Shown here piece by piece: positions 1 through 13,363 of a stretch of 64,000 bases of DNA. How positions within the stretch are numbered: position 1 is the stretch's first letter; every line of letters begins with the position of its first letter. The position numbers were made by a program, and so were the translations under genes. The notes below the pieces were generated by a model, which made no database searches, was not told where the DNA came from, and worked only from the letters and a program-made list of their open reading frames with translations. The stretch is from the NCBI GenBank assembly GCA_027382625.1, contig JAJKFJ010020979.1, positions 186,001 to 250,000 of the forward strand, read 5' to 3'. Origin of the DNA: Tetmemena sp. SeJ-2015 (Eukaryota > Ciliophora > Spirotrichea > Sporadotrichida > Oxytrichidae).

Positions 1-2
1 CT

Positions 3-443
3 ATGATCATTGGTTAAATTGTAGATAGAATGAATAGCCGAATAGCCTCTCTTTTCAACGTTCTTTTTGTTTTTCTAGCAGCAATTTTGACAATAGGATT
101 CTTATACTGGGAGTAATACAATTGGTTCACTTTTGTGATGGCTTTTTTCTGGGGACTCGAGGATGGTTCAGTGAACACTCATGCGCTTGAAATGCTCGGC
201 TTTGAATTTGATGATAATACAGATCCTTTTGCAATTTTCAGCATGTTTGAGGCTTTTGCTGTATTCATTTTTCAACTAATTCAAAGCAGAGTAGATGACC
301 GCGATAAATACTTTATTTATATCGGAGTGACAGGAGCTCTTGGATGTTTTATGTGCGGAGCAACTTACTTCTTTGATTTCAAAGAAAAGAGAGCTCTAAG
401 AGCTAATAAAGAAGGGGAGAACTCGAAGTTTGTGTTAGAATGA
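3..443 (+). CDS. UNC93-like major facilitator protein, C-terminal part (5' truncated)
   Basis: The frame is open from the window edge to TGA at 441-443 if TAA/TAG are Gln. It encodes at least two hydrophobic segments (near LFNVLFVFLAAILTIGFLY and YFIYIGVTGALGCFMCGATYFF). Between them lies FFWGLEDGSVNTHALEMLGF, which resembles the G-x-x-D-G-x-x-N-T motif of UNC93-type MFS proteins. A short charged tail (FKEKRALRANKEGENSK) ends the protein. The start lies upstream of the window. I see no IES in this stretch. Family assignment rests on the motif; substrate cannot be stated. Another MFS subfamily is the main alternative. Confidence 0.6.
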
Positions 444-594
444 GAATACATTTGAAAACATCAGAATTTTATGATTTGACTTTAAATTTTCTTGCAAAAG
501 TACCCTCTCTCTGAATGAGATATCCGTTTCAATATAATTTAAATTAGTTCATAAGGAAATATAAAATAGAAGAAAGTATTAAGGCGATTCTGAA

Positions 595-3500
595 ATGGGA
601 GGAAACCTTTCAAACAACAGCGATTTTTACAACAATAGTTCAAACTTTAAGTCCAACAATTCTCACACACCAGATAGATACTCAAAGCCAAATTTTAACT
701 CTCAACTTAATGGGTAAATTCAAGGATAGATATAATCAAAAATGCGATTCATACCTCATTAAGTGCTTAAAATTTGCATATATAACCAAACAAATAACAA
801 GAAAGCAACTAAACTAGATAAAATATAGCCAATATCTCTAGTAATTCAAATGGGATAAATAATCTGGCTTCAAGGCATTATCAATAAGAAAATGGCTATT
901 CAAATTTACCTCCCACACACCCGTAGACTCATAGGATGAATTAGAGTAAATCATAAATGTCTATCAGAGAGCACCATAATAAGTCAAGACACGATCCCCA
1001 ACCATCATTAAGTAGTTATGCTACTAATTTGAACGAGGAAGAAGAGCATAAAGTACCTGTCAATAAAACCAACTACCTTACAAAGAATACAATGAGCAAG
1101 CGATAGTCTAATGCAATCCCTCAGTTAACTAAAAGAGTAATGCAAAAGTAAAGTGTAGTCCTCTGCAAGTCACCTGCTATCATGAGCTCCAGTGGATTCG
1201 CCAATTAATCAGCTTCTTCTGTATAACGACTTAGGGAAAGTGAAACTACTAGTCATTATTTATTATAAACATTCTCTGTTTAAATAATTAATAGTTAGTA
1301 CGGCTAGAGCAGTTACCAGAAAGGTTATGGAATAGGAAGTATTCCATTTTAATTGGATTAAAGCAGTGAGTTTCGTATTCATGAAAACTCAAGCCATTCT
1401 GCACTCTCATTAAATTAAAATCATCAAAACTAGAACTTAAATAACTTGTCTTAGTTTCTAAGAAAGGGAAGTACAGGCTTTGAAAACACATCTACCTCAC
1501 TGTCTCAATATGGGAAGATCGGCTTGAATTAAAGTTCTTCTCATTCCTAAAGCTAGAGCTATTTGCAAAGCTATTAAGCATTTTCCGCAAAGAGCTCAAC
1601 AAATAATCCTCAAATATTCTAGCTGCATTCATAAAATATCGATAACTGTTCGTAAGCTTCTCCACTTTAAATGAGAAATCCTCACCTTTAGATGAGCGTC
1701 CTATCAACGGGCGAGACTAAGCAAGTTTAAGAATCTTACCAGAAAATCTTCAAAGTTACAATTTTTTAGTTATTGTTTCAGGTTTAATAAAAATTGATTG
1801 TTGGTTAAATAATATAGATAATTGATAAAATTTAATGTTCTTTATATCCTGTCAACTTTTATAGACCAGTCAAATCAGAAGGATTTTACTCAAAAACTAA
1901 TAATAAGAAAAAATATGAGGAAAAAATATGAATTTACCTTTGTTACTAACCAGAAATTAAATTACTCAAAATAAAAACTAAATTTATTTAAATTTTTTCG
2001 AAAAAGGTGCAGATTTTAGGATAATAAATTTAACTGCCATCTTGTTACAGATAATTTTCTAATTTATTCATATTTATATGAATTTAAGAGGAAAAATTCA
2101 ACTGTTACTGATTTAATCTATTTTGGTTTAAGCAGAGATCTAATAAATTCTCAACTGTATAAATCTAAAACGGCAAATAGAATTCAAGTTCTACTACAAA
2201 CTTGATGAGTATAGATAAACTTATAAGCGAAATTAACTAGAAGTAGAATGTAAATTTAAGAGATTAGTTAAAGACTTCCGACAGAAATAATCTTTCAAGA
2301 CCTTAGGCCACTTATAATCATGAAACTAATGACAAGAATGGCTAAAGCATTATTTATGAAGAAGATGATTAAATCAAAGGGGAATAAATATATAAATATT
2401 CTATTTTTGAAGTCATTCCTCATCCATTACAAAGTATCGGAAAATCAGAAACCTTAATTAAAAAGCTGCCCCTCTCAGGATCAGCTGCAAAGTATAAGCA
2501 ACTATTAAAATGTTGGAAGTTCTTTGAAAAAGGAGTTTGAAAAACAATTGAAAAGAATTCATGGTACAGGTAGCAGTGGAGGAGCGAGTGCATCAATAAA
2601 TGGACATTAAGGAGTGGGAAGTTCTATGATAAAAGAGTTAGTAAATCTTCATTGGCCACAGTCGCTCTTAATCAAAGCAGACAAGGTAAATCTAGCATAA
2701 GCTAACTTTCGATCAACAACATCTCTAACATTAAAATTTAAAACTATTTTAAGAGTGATTATATATATTGAACATGAATGATAACTCAATGATCAATAAT
2801 TCAAGCTCAAAATAGCCTGGCATGCATAATAAAGCTATTAATTTATCTGCATATGATTAAGTCAAGCATCTAACATAGCCTAAAAATGACTGGATCATCT
2901 AACTAGCACACTTCTATCTCATAGGCAAATTAATTCAGCTCAGAGAGATCTTCAATTAATTAAACCTTGCAAGACATTAAAAATAGGAAAAACTCCGTAT
3001 ACGCATAAAATGCTCATTAGTTAGGACAATAAAGTTAAAACATGATTAATAATTCAACTTCCAAATCATAATTGAGGATACCAAGAGACAAAATCATAGC
3101 TTCAAACGCTGTTCATTCTTACACTCCTGCGTAAGTTTTAAATACAAACAGATCTGTGACAGGAATAGGAATGGGGCTAAATATAAAGCAGAGAAGAGAA
3201 TCAATGGAGCAATAAATTAAAAGCTCACTCAAACTCCTCAATGTTACAAATACAAGTCTGGATCTTTAAGTCAAGGTCTTTAGAACTTAGTATAATACAC
3301 TGAAAGACAAAAGCAGTAACAGTAGCCACCATGGAATGTATAAGACAGAGATTAGGATAAATCAATCAAGATAGTTCCAGAGAGCAAGGGCTAAGTCATC
3401 AAAATAAAGAGAACTCCTGCTTCCGGAAATCTTACTCAGAGAAATAGCTCCTAACTTCTTTCATAATCTCATCTCAAGATTTAAAGCCTTGATGGAAAGG

Positions 3501-5118
3501 GAGGAAGATAGTAAGATTAGGCCAGTTACCTTAAAAACTTAAATGACTTGAGTTATCCTTTGAGCGAGAATTTAAATCATTAGGATTCTAACAAGCACAG
3601 TTAGGGATATTAGATTCACTTGGAAGGAACTATATAATCAAACTAAAATAACTTACCGTAAACTCTTGAGGAGGAACTTTTACATCTTTAAAATTTAAAA
3701 GATGCAAAGGTATTTGAGGAAAACAAACTCCTAAACTCCACTTCTACCTTCATTAATTTAGAAGCTTCAATTACTCGAAGAAAGACTTAAACTCTAGGAG
3801 CAATTCTGAGTGAATAGAAGGAGTTCTCATTACCAAACTAAGTTGTCATGTTGATTTTGCAGTTCATAAAAGTTTTTATATTACTTCTGATAAATTTTTG
3901 TTCAACATGAATGAGTATACTAAGTATTTGAGGATAAGCGCGGGATGGTTTTATTGTATATCTGATTCACTTGATGATTATGCTTAGATAATAGAGAGCA
4001 GCTTTGCAAATAAATACTCTCGCTATCTCAACTTTATCAAGTCCTTCAATAGTGTGACTCCTATCAATTTTTGTGGAGAGAAAGGAATAAGACTAGATAG
4101 AGTGCTTTAATGTGAAATTAGTCAAGGAGTGGTTTAATCAGGAAAATTAAATCAAACATTGAGGATAGGCAACAGTTTTGAATATTTTTAGCACAAGAAA
4201 TTGAATCCAGTTAAGACACAGAATTCTAGAAAGAGTGTGGGAATACCAAGGTATGTATCCGAATACAGGTTTGATATTTTATGTCATCATTTTTTGAAAA
4301 TAAAGCAGATATAATAAAGAAAGGATCTTAAAGAATGACTTGGCTTCACATCTCTGATGATTTACCTGTCTACTCTTAAAATGAAGTTTAGCTATCACCA
4401 GGAGATATGGTTGAATTTTCAATATGCATCTATAACCCTTGAATGGGCTTATAAATCTTCAGTCTCTAGATTGGGATGCTCCTGAATTCCTACCTATTGC
4501 TTCCAATGAGAAAAATCCTCTTGTTTACAATAAAGATGTGAAAGCCCTGATGTACAAGGAGAGATTTCAAGAAAAGCGGAAAGGGAAAGTTTATGCTAAC
4601 ACTAACATAATTTGCGAGGTTGAAGACTCTGTGGTGGAATGGATTCCCTTGACAAAAAATTAATGTCCCCGCATGGAGATAGAATTTTAGCAGCTACATA
4701 ACCACTTTAATATCATGAGCATACACTTCAATGAGGTAGATCAGCATTTTAATCGTATCGTTGTGCAAGCTAAACAAAAAGGTATTGCAAAAAATAGATG
4801 TATTGGAGAAAACGTAGAGGTGATAATTAAACCTTAGGACTAGTTTATAACGAATAAATTTAAGATATATTTCTAATGAATGAGATAAAGAAGAAAGGAT
4901 TCATGTTTGATAGAAATAAAGACAAAGAGAGGTTGCAATTGCGAGTCGGTGATATATTGATTATCTATAATAGTAAAAGGATTCCTCATGAATTGTAACC
5001 AGAAATTATGTTTGCAGACTTAAGTGAGTATAACACAAAGCAATCTTAGAAAAGTCAAAATAATTTAGATGATCAAACTGAGAGTACAAACAGAGAAGAT
5101 GATGAGGAGCATCAATGA
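595..5118 (+). CDS. Large Ser/Asn/Gln-rich protein of unknown function, MDS/IES-interrupted
   Basis: ATG 595 opens a frame rich in Ser, Asn and Gln (begins MGGNLSNNSDFYNNSSNF). IES 709-848 joins codon 40 to 855 in frame. From 855 the frame is open to about 1,750; an AT-rich interruption of uncertain limits follows (about 1,755-2,140). Coding resumes around 2,205 (MSIDKLISEIN). A second, more ordinary globular part lies at about 3,850-5,118. It includes DKFLFNMNEYTKYLRISAGW and, near the end, LQLRVGDILIIYNSKRIPHE, and stops at TGA 5116-5118. Several one-base frame changes (for example near 2,635, 3,335, 4,435 and 4,845) have no pointer pair and may be sequence errors. I do not recognise the family. 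Low-complexity N-terminal regions joined to a compact C-terminal domain are common in the ciliate genes of this window. Confidence 0.6.
709..848. other. IES, pointer AATGGG
   Basis: Direct repeats AATGGG at 709-714 and 849-854 flank 140 bp. Removing the segment joins ...NSQLNG to INNLASRHYQQ in frame in the 595-5118 gene. The interior reads poorly as protein. Confidence 0.8.
1755..2140. other. AT-rich interruption in the 595-5118 gene, limits uncertain
   Basis: Coding before and after is in the same frame, but this stretch is AT-rich and reaches TGA at about 1,926. It probably holds one or two IESs. I could not choose a pointer pair with confidence. Confidence 0.45.
2496..2508. other. Possible very short IES, pointer AA
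   Basis: A two-base repeat AA at 2496-2497 and 2509-2510. Removing 13 bp joins SGSAAKY to NVGSSLKKEFEK in frame. A 2-bp pointer is weak evidence; a base error could also explain the frame change. Confidence 0.4.
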
Positions 5119-5340
5119 TAATCTTTTTCTAGCTGATATCGAATCTATAATTGTATTAAAATATATTCGCTATAACATTTGAATATCACAAGGCTTCCTT
5201 GTTTGTGTCGTGACTAAATTGAGAATATTAATTTTAAGCTACAGAAATACTGCACAAATTTTTAAGTTTTCAGGATGAGATAGACAAACTTATTTATTCT
5301 AGTATGAAGTAATTCATTTTACTGCACTCATTTTAAATTA

Positions 5341-8300
5341 TCATTCAAATCCCCTTGGAGTGGCGAAATGATCTAGGCAAAATTCTGTGGAAAGTCCTTT
5401 GCTTTTTAGTCTCTAGCAATTTTTACATTCTGCTCTTTCTTTTGCAGCGAGAGCCTCTTTTTGAGTGAAGATATCATATCTAAATGCAATAAATCGATTA
5501 TATTATCTGCTGCTATTTATAACGGAGCCTGTATATCCTTGCGATATGAAATCATTGAACGGCATAACTTTTCCTGGAGTTTCAAGCTCTCTCTATGCGT
5601 ATAATAATTTAATTACATAATCCTTGAATGGGTTTCTTCTTCTCAGTAAGCGCGATATGAGGATTGTAGTCTATGTGGTTATATTTTTGCTAAGCAGCTG
5701 AATAATTTGCATGCATGTGAGATTTATCTGTTGACTGCTCCTCACTAATAGGATAGAGAGACTTATTATTTTAGTTATAGGATGCTATATTAGAATTCGA
5801 GCTGTAATTTGAGTTCAAAGCAGATTATTGTGCTAGACTTTGATTATTGCAAGTAGGCCCATTTTTATTAGGCAAGAAACTAATATGCTAGTTTTGAGGA
5901 GCAATTTTATGAGCAGATGCTGGAATGGATGTTAGCTTGCTAGTTGATTTTGAGTTTGATAAAATTTGAGTGGGAGTTCTCAAGCTTTGCTCAACAAGTA
6001 AAGGACTTTGAGATGAAGAGACTTGATTGAAATGCTATTTCGTAAGTGCCTTTTGCTTTATTGAGGCAATCTTAAATTATTTAAAATGTTAGCAACACCG
6101 ATATTTTGATTTATAGCTGAGTTTAAGGACTTCTAGTTAGATATCACACTCATCGAGCCACTGTAGGCAAGCGTTTAATTCATTTGAGGTTGCAAGTCTG
6201 TCATTTATAACTTCTATCTTTACTCCATCTTAACTTAAGTATACTCCTTAGGCTTTTACTATTGCATTCTCATCGTTCGAGTTACTATACTCTATTTAAG
6301 ATTCTGGGCTTGTGACACGCTACCTTAGCTTGATTTTCTTTGTTGCTTTTGATGGCTCTGCAGATCAATCATACTGTTTGAATTCGTTTGCAACCTTTGC
6401 TGTTATTTAACTTAGATTGGCGTTAGCTATTCAGATTTTTATAGCGAAGAAGATCCATTTTGATAAGCTTGATTTTAGATGACTGATGATGAAAAGCTCT
6501 AAGGGATGAAACTAGAATTAATATGAGCCTTTGAGCTTCCCTATGTTGATTTAACATATAATACATAAAACTTAAAATGTATAATTTACTGCTTGGTATT
6601 CTAATTTAAGAATTTTGCATCTAATGCTGAGTGGAATCAATTTTGGTAGTGAAAGGAGCATTATTGTTGCTCGAAATTTCATAAGAAAGGTGTAAACTGA
6701 ATTCGCCATTAGTTATCACGTTATTAGGAGTTGAAAGAGTAAGTGTTTATGTTTAGCTATAAATGTCTGTAACAATATTCTCATAAGTTTTATCCAAGGC
6801 TTTTATATTGCTTGTGTTTTAAATTGCCTATCCTCTTTTGTCAAATTTGATAAGGGACTTATTTTAAGACTTCGGTCTCTCTAATTTATGTTGATTTTAC
6901 TTCAATGGGCTTGGCTATACAATTGACTCGAACTATTTAGTATTCAGAAAACTTGCTCTTTAGCTCTTGTCATCGCTAGTGATGTTCTTATTTCCTTTAA
7001 TTGGAGTAGCGCTTCTACTATTGCCTACGCTGCTGCTTTAATATCTGAAAGTGTCAATGGCCCCTGAATCTCTCTGCTTTGAAGCGTATTGGCTCTTCTA
7101 CTCAAAATAAATTGAAAGACTTCCTCCGCTTCTCTAGTCCTTGAGGAGGCTTATTCATTATTTGCATTCAAGAAGCTGTGACTATTTTTGCCTGATTTGG
7201 CTGCAGCTCCTGCGCTTTGTTGTGCTAGTGATCCATTCCTAGTGTATTTAAATTACTCAATCTTAATATTTTTGGCTTCTATTTTCTTCTAGATCTGCAC
7301 TTACTTATTCTTTTCTAATTCTTCTTTTCTCTTAAGCACTGACTTTGATCTCTCCATATAGAATGCCTCCGCATCAATCGTACTCATTTTAGTTGGGTGT
7401 GGGAATATCTAAAACATTTGAGAGGGAGCAGCATTAGATAAAATGGTAGGTTCCTCAACCATAATTGAGGGAATGAAAGAAGTCTTTTAAACAGAAATGT
7501 TGCTGGAAGAGACCTAATTTTTGCCAAAGGTTTGAAGATTTTTAGCCTAGGAATTCTAAACAGAGGAATTTCCATAACTAAAATTGCTTTCATCTTTACC
7601 CTAGGTTTTGATTGTGTTCTCAGTTGTCTTGCACAAACCTTGAGACTTTCTCTTTTGCTTATCGCAGGATTGGGAATTCTAGCTGAAGTTCTAAAAGTTA
7701 GAATGAGGAATATTGCTTCTTTGTAAAGTATGCTAGTTTTAGGAAATACTTGAGATATTTATCTCGGATTTAGTATTGTAGTTCGATTGTTGAACAGATT
7801 AAGGCTACTTTGTGACACTTTGTGTTCCAGTTTTCTTGATTTAGAGAGTAAAATGAAGACAATCATATTTTTTGAGTCCTTCTTTTGTTGGTTTGATGTT
7901 AATTTGTGGTAGGATTATTTTTGTATCCCTAAGAGATAGTGGTTGTTGCTGTGCTCTCTAATGACTTCTTTCTTTTATCAATCTGCTAATCTACTTTTTC
8001 GTATAGATTTTGAAACTGTTGCTAATTTTTGAAGGCAATAGTTTTCTTATTATTCTGGTTAGACTGGCTAGTAGGTTATTCCATTTTCTCAGTGAACTAC
8101 TGTCTCTTTAAAAATTGCTGAAACTCCTATTCTATGGTAGACTAGCCAAGCTAATTCATACTGCAGTCCCTGCTTTTGCTTAATAGGGAATTCATAGGGA
8201 ATTGAGAAGAAGAGTGCAAGTTTATTTACTGAGTTCCAAGCTATGTCTAGGCTGGATTAACATGCGATTTAGAGCTATGATAGTTCTCAAGCCTGTAATC

Positions 8301-11300
8301 ATAGCCATTCCTCTCTGGAGATATCTGAAGGTTAATCACTTCAACATGGATGGGTTATTCGTTATAGCAATAGTATTTAATTCAACTTGGTAAAATAATA
8401 GGGGAGTAGGTCTAAGTTTGAAACCAAAGAGTGCACACTTTCTCTGACATTAGGATCACTCTGAGTTTTGTTATAATTAGAATACCTATTTGACTAAGAC
8501 AAAGTTCGCTTTCCAATGGCTTTATTCACATTATCGAATGTATCAATCTACTTTATTTGTTGGAAGCTTAGATCATTGAATTCTTGAGAGTTTTCTGTCA
8601 CAGCTTAATCAAATAAGAAAATAGCTTAATCAAATAAGAAAAAAGCTTAAAGTCTGTTTCCAAATTTATCTGGGGAATCCTCATAATATTCTTCTTCTCT
8701 TTTGGGAGAATCTAGAAAAGAGGGTCTTTGAGTAATTAAAGTTGGATCTCCCATTAGTTAGCTTAGCATTTACTCAGCTCTCTGAATACTCTCTTTTCTT
8801 GTTGCACTTTTCTAATCAGAAAAGACCCCAAAGTATCTTTCATGCCCTTTCTTCATGAAAAAATATTATTAAATATCATTTTAAATGAACTCTTAAGATT
8901 CACTGATAAGATCCTGACAACTTTTTCTTTGATAAGATAATCCAGTGCTTTCTCTACTCTCATATCCATGAAATTGTCTTCTCAAATTTTCAAATTCGTT
9001 TTAAGTTTCGCTCATGCCTCTTTATAATTAGAGCCTAACTTCGCTATGATCAGACTTAGACTTTTTCTCTTCATCATCAGAACTTGGCTCATCCATTAAA
9101 ACCGGCTTTATGAATTTTAGTCCCGAGGTCTAACTTTTTAGTCTGTCTCTTTCCTCATCTGCAAAATTACCTTGCCTTTATTTTTAGTCTTCATAGTCAG
9201 GCTCTTATTGTTTTAAAGTAAATCTGAACATTATATTAAAAAAAAGTTGCTTCAAGCCTATAGCAAGTGACTTTCTTTTCGCCATTATTTCAATAGCTTC
9301 TAGAGTTGGAGGTACTTGAATTTCAGATACACAGCTATCCCTTCGCTCCAATACTCCAGTCACACTCTTGCTACTGTGAAGATCTTACTTTGTATTGCTA
9401 TGCTTAAGTTTGTTGTGAGTTTATTGGTTATGCTGACGCAAAAGTCTGCTATCGCTTCTCATTCTGCTCTTAACAGGTGTGTGATTGCCACTAGTTGGCT
9501 CAACTTAAGAGGATTGTGTTGCTCTTTCAAACTCATCCTTGCACGATGATGCTTGATTCAACATCATCAAATTCTGCTTAGACTTTTAAACTGTTTGAGA
9601 GGGGCTCTTCCTAAGTCCTAAAGCTATTGGTGTTGTTTTCTTGTCAGACTGTAGATTCTTTGTTAAAGCATCATTAGCAAGAATAAGAGGATTCTAGAGA
9701 GTTTCAGCAAACTTTTTGGTGCTTTTAAAATCTGAATCTCTCGTAATTTCATATTGCCGCCCACTTTTATCTTAGATAGGTGTTTGGTTTAGCTCCATGG
9801 TTGTGGCAAATGACTGTTAAGTTTTACCCATTTTTTCAATAGAGAGGAAGGATTAGGATGTGATAGGATATTTCTCAGGAGTTGTATTTGTCACTATCTT
9901 TGAAACTTCAGCAGGCGAAAGTATTTTAACTGGCTTGATAAGGCTATCTTGATTTGTTTAGTCATTTAGAACGTTTTGCAGCTCTATAAAGGCTTCTTTC
10001 AAACTTCCCAAGGCAATTGCATTTTCTTCATCATAGTTATTAGAGAGGAGATTTAAGTTTAGAGTTTCTTATTGATTCTCAATTAGGTCTAGAGTCATAT
10101 CAGTTCTTTTGGGGCTTTCCATTGGTATTTCAGGAAAATAAATTACTAAAGAGGACTGATAATCATCTTGAGGATTTCTTCTTCTTCTTGCTCAAACTAT
10201 TCGAGTTCATTTTTAAGTTGATTTAACTCATGATAAAGTAAAATTGTATCATTTAATGAACGTAGTATTGTTCTTGCTCAAACTTATTTGACTTGAGAGT
10301 ATCCATAAACTTGGATTCGGGAACTTCTAAGTCGAAAACCTTTATAAAGTTGGTGAATAGAGTCCATCTTTGCTAGCTTGCTTGACTTAACTTTCACTGG
10401 TGAGAATCTTTTATTCTAAGAAGCATTATTCTCTCTTACATCATTGAAGAATTATCTAAAGTTTGCTGTTTCTTTTGTCTCTTTCATGCTCTTATCGACT
10501 GTGCTTGTCTATTCTTCTGCGTTTATCTCTATATTATCAACGGATTCGTTTTCTAAGTCTTCAAGCAAATAAAATATCTATTTAAGCATTTTTTCATATC
10601 TAATTTTCATAATTGAGGACGATTACTCCTCTTCTTCGTGTCTTTCTTATATTCTTTCGAGCTTCAATTGCTACAAATTTGCGATCTTTGTCTAATCTAC
10701 CTCTTCCGAACCATAGCAATCTACAACCTCGCTAATTTATTCTTAATTTTAGACTTAAGATCCCATGAGAATAGAGTCCTCATTATTTGCTCTCGAATTT
10801 ATCCTTGAGTTGGTTGTTGTTTGCTAGATATTTGAAATCTCAACGCTCTTATCAAAAACTAAAGTGTCATCATTATTTGCATGAGGTGTCTTCGCTTGCT
10901 TTTTGAATTGATCATCAGTCTGGAAGGTTTATCTCTTGGATTATATTTGAAGAGGCATGTCTTCAAAGAATCTAGGAGATTTTCTGTTAGCTACATTAGA
11001 GGCTGTTTGATTATTGCTGCATTTATTCGATTGATGGTTGACAGCGCTAATTGGAGATTTTTATCTTTCAGATCGTTTTCTTCTAGTGAGTGACTTTGAA
11101 GGAGAGTTATTAAAAGAGTTCCTGCTTTCATTATAAAACTAACTCTGATCTTGCTTTATAGCACTTATTTCCAAAAGTTCCTGCTAAAAATCAAATTGAA
11201 TGTATTATAATGCTTTTGATCAGGATAGATAATGGAGCTTTCGTTAAAGATAGAAGCCTAATTATTTGCTTTATCCTAGGCCTATCTTAAAGACAATGTC

Positions 11301-13076
11301 TAGCTCTCTGAATTGACTTTCTGGGTGTCACATTTAGGGATTTAGTTATCAGAGCCCATCAAAGGAATAAGCTCTGGAATGTTAATCTTCTAATTTTAGC
11401 ATAGGCCTATTAAAAGGCGGCTTTTAGGAGTTCAATCTAGCTCTTCAGATTTTGATTTTCTTGTTCCAGAACAACGCTTTTTCGGCTGGTCACTTCATTC
11501 ATAGAGCTAATGATGATGGAATCTTGCTTGCTTTGAAGTTCCTAATTGAGACTAGAAGCAACTTTAAAAGTTGGAGAAAATTGAGACTCAAGCAAGTTGC
11601 TATCTTTATCAGGGTCACTTGTAATTTAAAATTCATGGTCAATCAGCAGATTTTGTTGAAAGTTTGCGCTAAGAATAACGGCTTGAGTAATTGAATTTTC
11701 ATCTTAAAATTTGCTTTGTTAACCTGTGAGAGATGGTCTAGGCCTTTTAAAAGGGGATGCATTGCTCTTGACTGGAGACCTTTTCAATGGACTACTACTA
11801 CTTTCCTTTTTTGGAGAATCTTGAAATCGCTTCGTAGGGGAGCTTTAATTAACTCCATTGCTCATAATAGAGAGCCTTGTATTTGACTAGTATAGATTTT
11901 AATAGCTATTTTATAGAACATCATGAATTGAACTATCTCTATTTTCCCTATCTTTATCTCTTAGCAACTGCTTAATGCATGGAGATGATGATAGTCGCTC
12001 AAGAATCTGTTGAGGGCTTTCATTTTCATCATTCAATAAATCCCTGACAGCTCTTTGAGGAGAGTTGTACACTAACATCACAGTTTCACTGAATGATTAG
12101 TCATTTAAAATGTAGGGTTATTACTCGCTTTAGGCTACCTCTTTGATTGAAGCTGCTTATGCTTTTTGCTGAGACTCACTTTCAAAATTTAAAGCGATGT
12201 TATGTTCATGCAAATAGATGCTTGGGGATTATTGAGAATGATTTAGCTCATTTTCTTGATAGACAGAGGCGAATGGTTACCTTTTGAAAGGAGATCCTGG
12301 TAATTTACCTAGAGCTTATGTGCTCCTAGTCTATTTAGTTAAACTGAATTAATTTACGGGAGATTTCATCGTCTAATTTAAAAGGAGATTTGTAAAAAAG
12401 TGAACATTGAGTTAATAAGTATGTCCTTGTCGAGTTGAATGAAAAATTTTATCTAATAAAATCTCAAGAACCCCCTTGGAGCCTAGTGGGAAAGCAACTC
12501 CCGATATGTTTAAAAAACAGAATGTTTTTTGAAAATTTAGAGATGTTAATAGATTCGAAAGTCGAGGTGGCAGCACAAAAAATTTAATTAAAAAGGTATA
12601 TTAAAATTTAAGACATGGAAAATGCATGCGTATTAATCTTTTAGTGATAGAGTTGAAATGAGGACTTTAATTTAAGAATTCACTGGGGCTTCGTCTTCTG
12701 GCACTATCTGTACTACTCTCCCCCCTCGTAACCATAAGTAAATAAAAAAGAACTTGTATAAGTTATTCTACTCCGCAATTAACTTCTATCTTGAGCTAAA
12801 GATATTAAATTTCACTGGGGAAGATTCATCATCATGTCTAATTTGAAATGGAGATTAATGTAGAGAGGTAAGTGAACTTTTGATCTGAGTTTATTACTAG
12901 GAGTAGCCGTGTTCCTTGCTCTGTGAGTCTTCTAGAATGAAAGTATTTTAGTCTAATGAAAATCTGGGCAGAGAATTCCCCTCAGTGAGTTCATGCCTAG
13001 TGGAAGAGCGAGCACTCAGAATATGCTCTTGCACAAATACATCCAGTTGAAGTGCTTCTATATTCTGCTGAAACAT
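5341..13076 (-). CDS. Giant Gln/Ser-rich protein with C-terminal Cys/His cluster
   Basis: Read on the minus strand with TAA/TAG as Gln, an almost continuous coding path runs from about 13,076 or 12,369 down to TGA at 5343-5341, roughly 2,300 codons. The N-terminal part carries Ser-Pro/Lys-Arg patches (SPLKRSPVKSNASPFKRPRP). A coiled-coil-like stretch follows (VLEQENQNLKSQIELLKAAF), then long Ser/Asn/Gln-rich regions. The tail is AECKNCQRLKSKGLSTEFC followed by LDHF, a CxxC...CxxH arrangement that could bind zinc. Probable one-base indels break the frame near 7,110, 6,000 and 5,640. An in-frame 39-bp IES lies at 9208-9246. About 12,400-12,830 is partly non-coding, so whether the 13,076 start belongs to this gene is uncertain; ATG 12369 (MKSPVNQFSLTKQ) is the conservative start. 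I do not recognise the family. Confidence 0.6.
8602..8642. repeat. Two tandem copies of a 21-bp unit
   Basis: AGCTTAATCAAATAAGAAAA occurs at 8602 and again at 8623 inside the giant minus-strand gene. Each unit is 21 bp, so the frame is kept. It may be a tandem duplication, or a long pointer pair around an extremely short IES. Confidence 0.6.
9208..9246. other. In-frame IES candidate, pointer TTG (CAA on coding strand)
   Basis: TTG repeats at 9208-9210 and 9247-9249 flank a 39-bp, T-rich segment in the giant minus-strand gene. Coding is in frame with or without it (LAIGLKQ joins QEPDYED when removed). The retained version inserts a hydrophobic run that is out of character. Confidence 0.5.
12400..12640. 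other. Non-coding gap near the 5' end of the giant minus-strand gene
   Basis: AT-rich sequence with no plausible protein on the minus strand. Flanking 12,640-12,740 reads SSTDSARRRSPSEF and 12,370 reads MKSPVNQF. The motif GTCTAATTT occurs on both sides (about 12,372 and 12,838) within a partly duplicated block of about 60 bp. It is probably IES sequence, but no join restored one clear frame. Confidence 0.4.
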
Positions 13077-13363
13077 GTTATTGATGTTGCTTAAATTAAA
13101 AATGCTAATCTTAAAATAGATAGTTGGAAATGAGAGACTGCGAAAGATCAGGACTTGAGTTGCCTGTTAGCTATTACTGCATCATTAACAAATAAATAAA
13201 TTTTAAACTTCTAAATCTAACGGAATATTATTTAAACCACCTTTTTTCTACCTCTTCAATTTTCACTAAGAAGAAGATTTCAATAGCTGTATTCCTCTCC
13301 CTTGTAGTGAATAGAAGTTGGAAATGAGGCACCAATAAATATTATTCCTATATTAGAAGCAAC
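13077..13363. other. Divergent intergenic spacer
   Basis: AT-rich sequence between the giant minus-strand gene and the next plus-strand gene. No convincing ORF. It would hold both promoters; no specific motif is visible. Confidence 0.4.

Noticed and set aside
7384..11694. Short ORFs on both strands at 7.4-11.7 kb read with the standard code
   Set aside because: They vanish as candidates once TAA/TAG are read as Gln; a single minus-strand gene explains the region.
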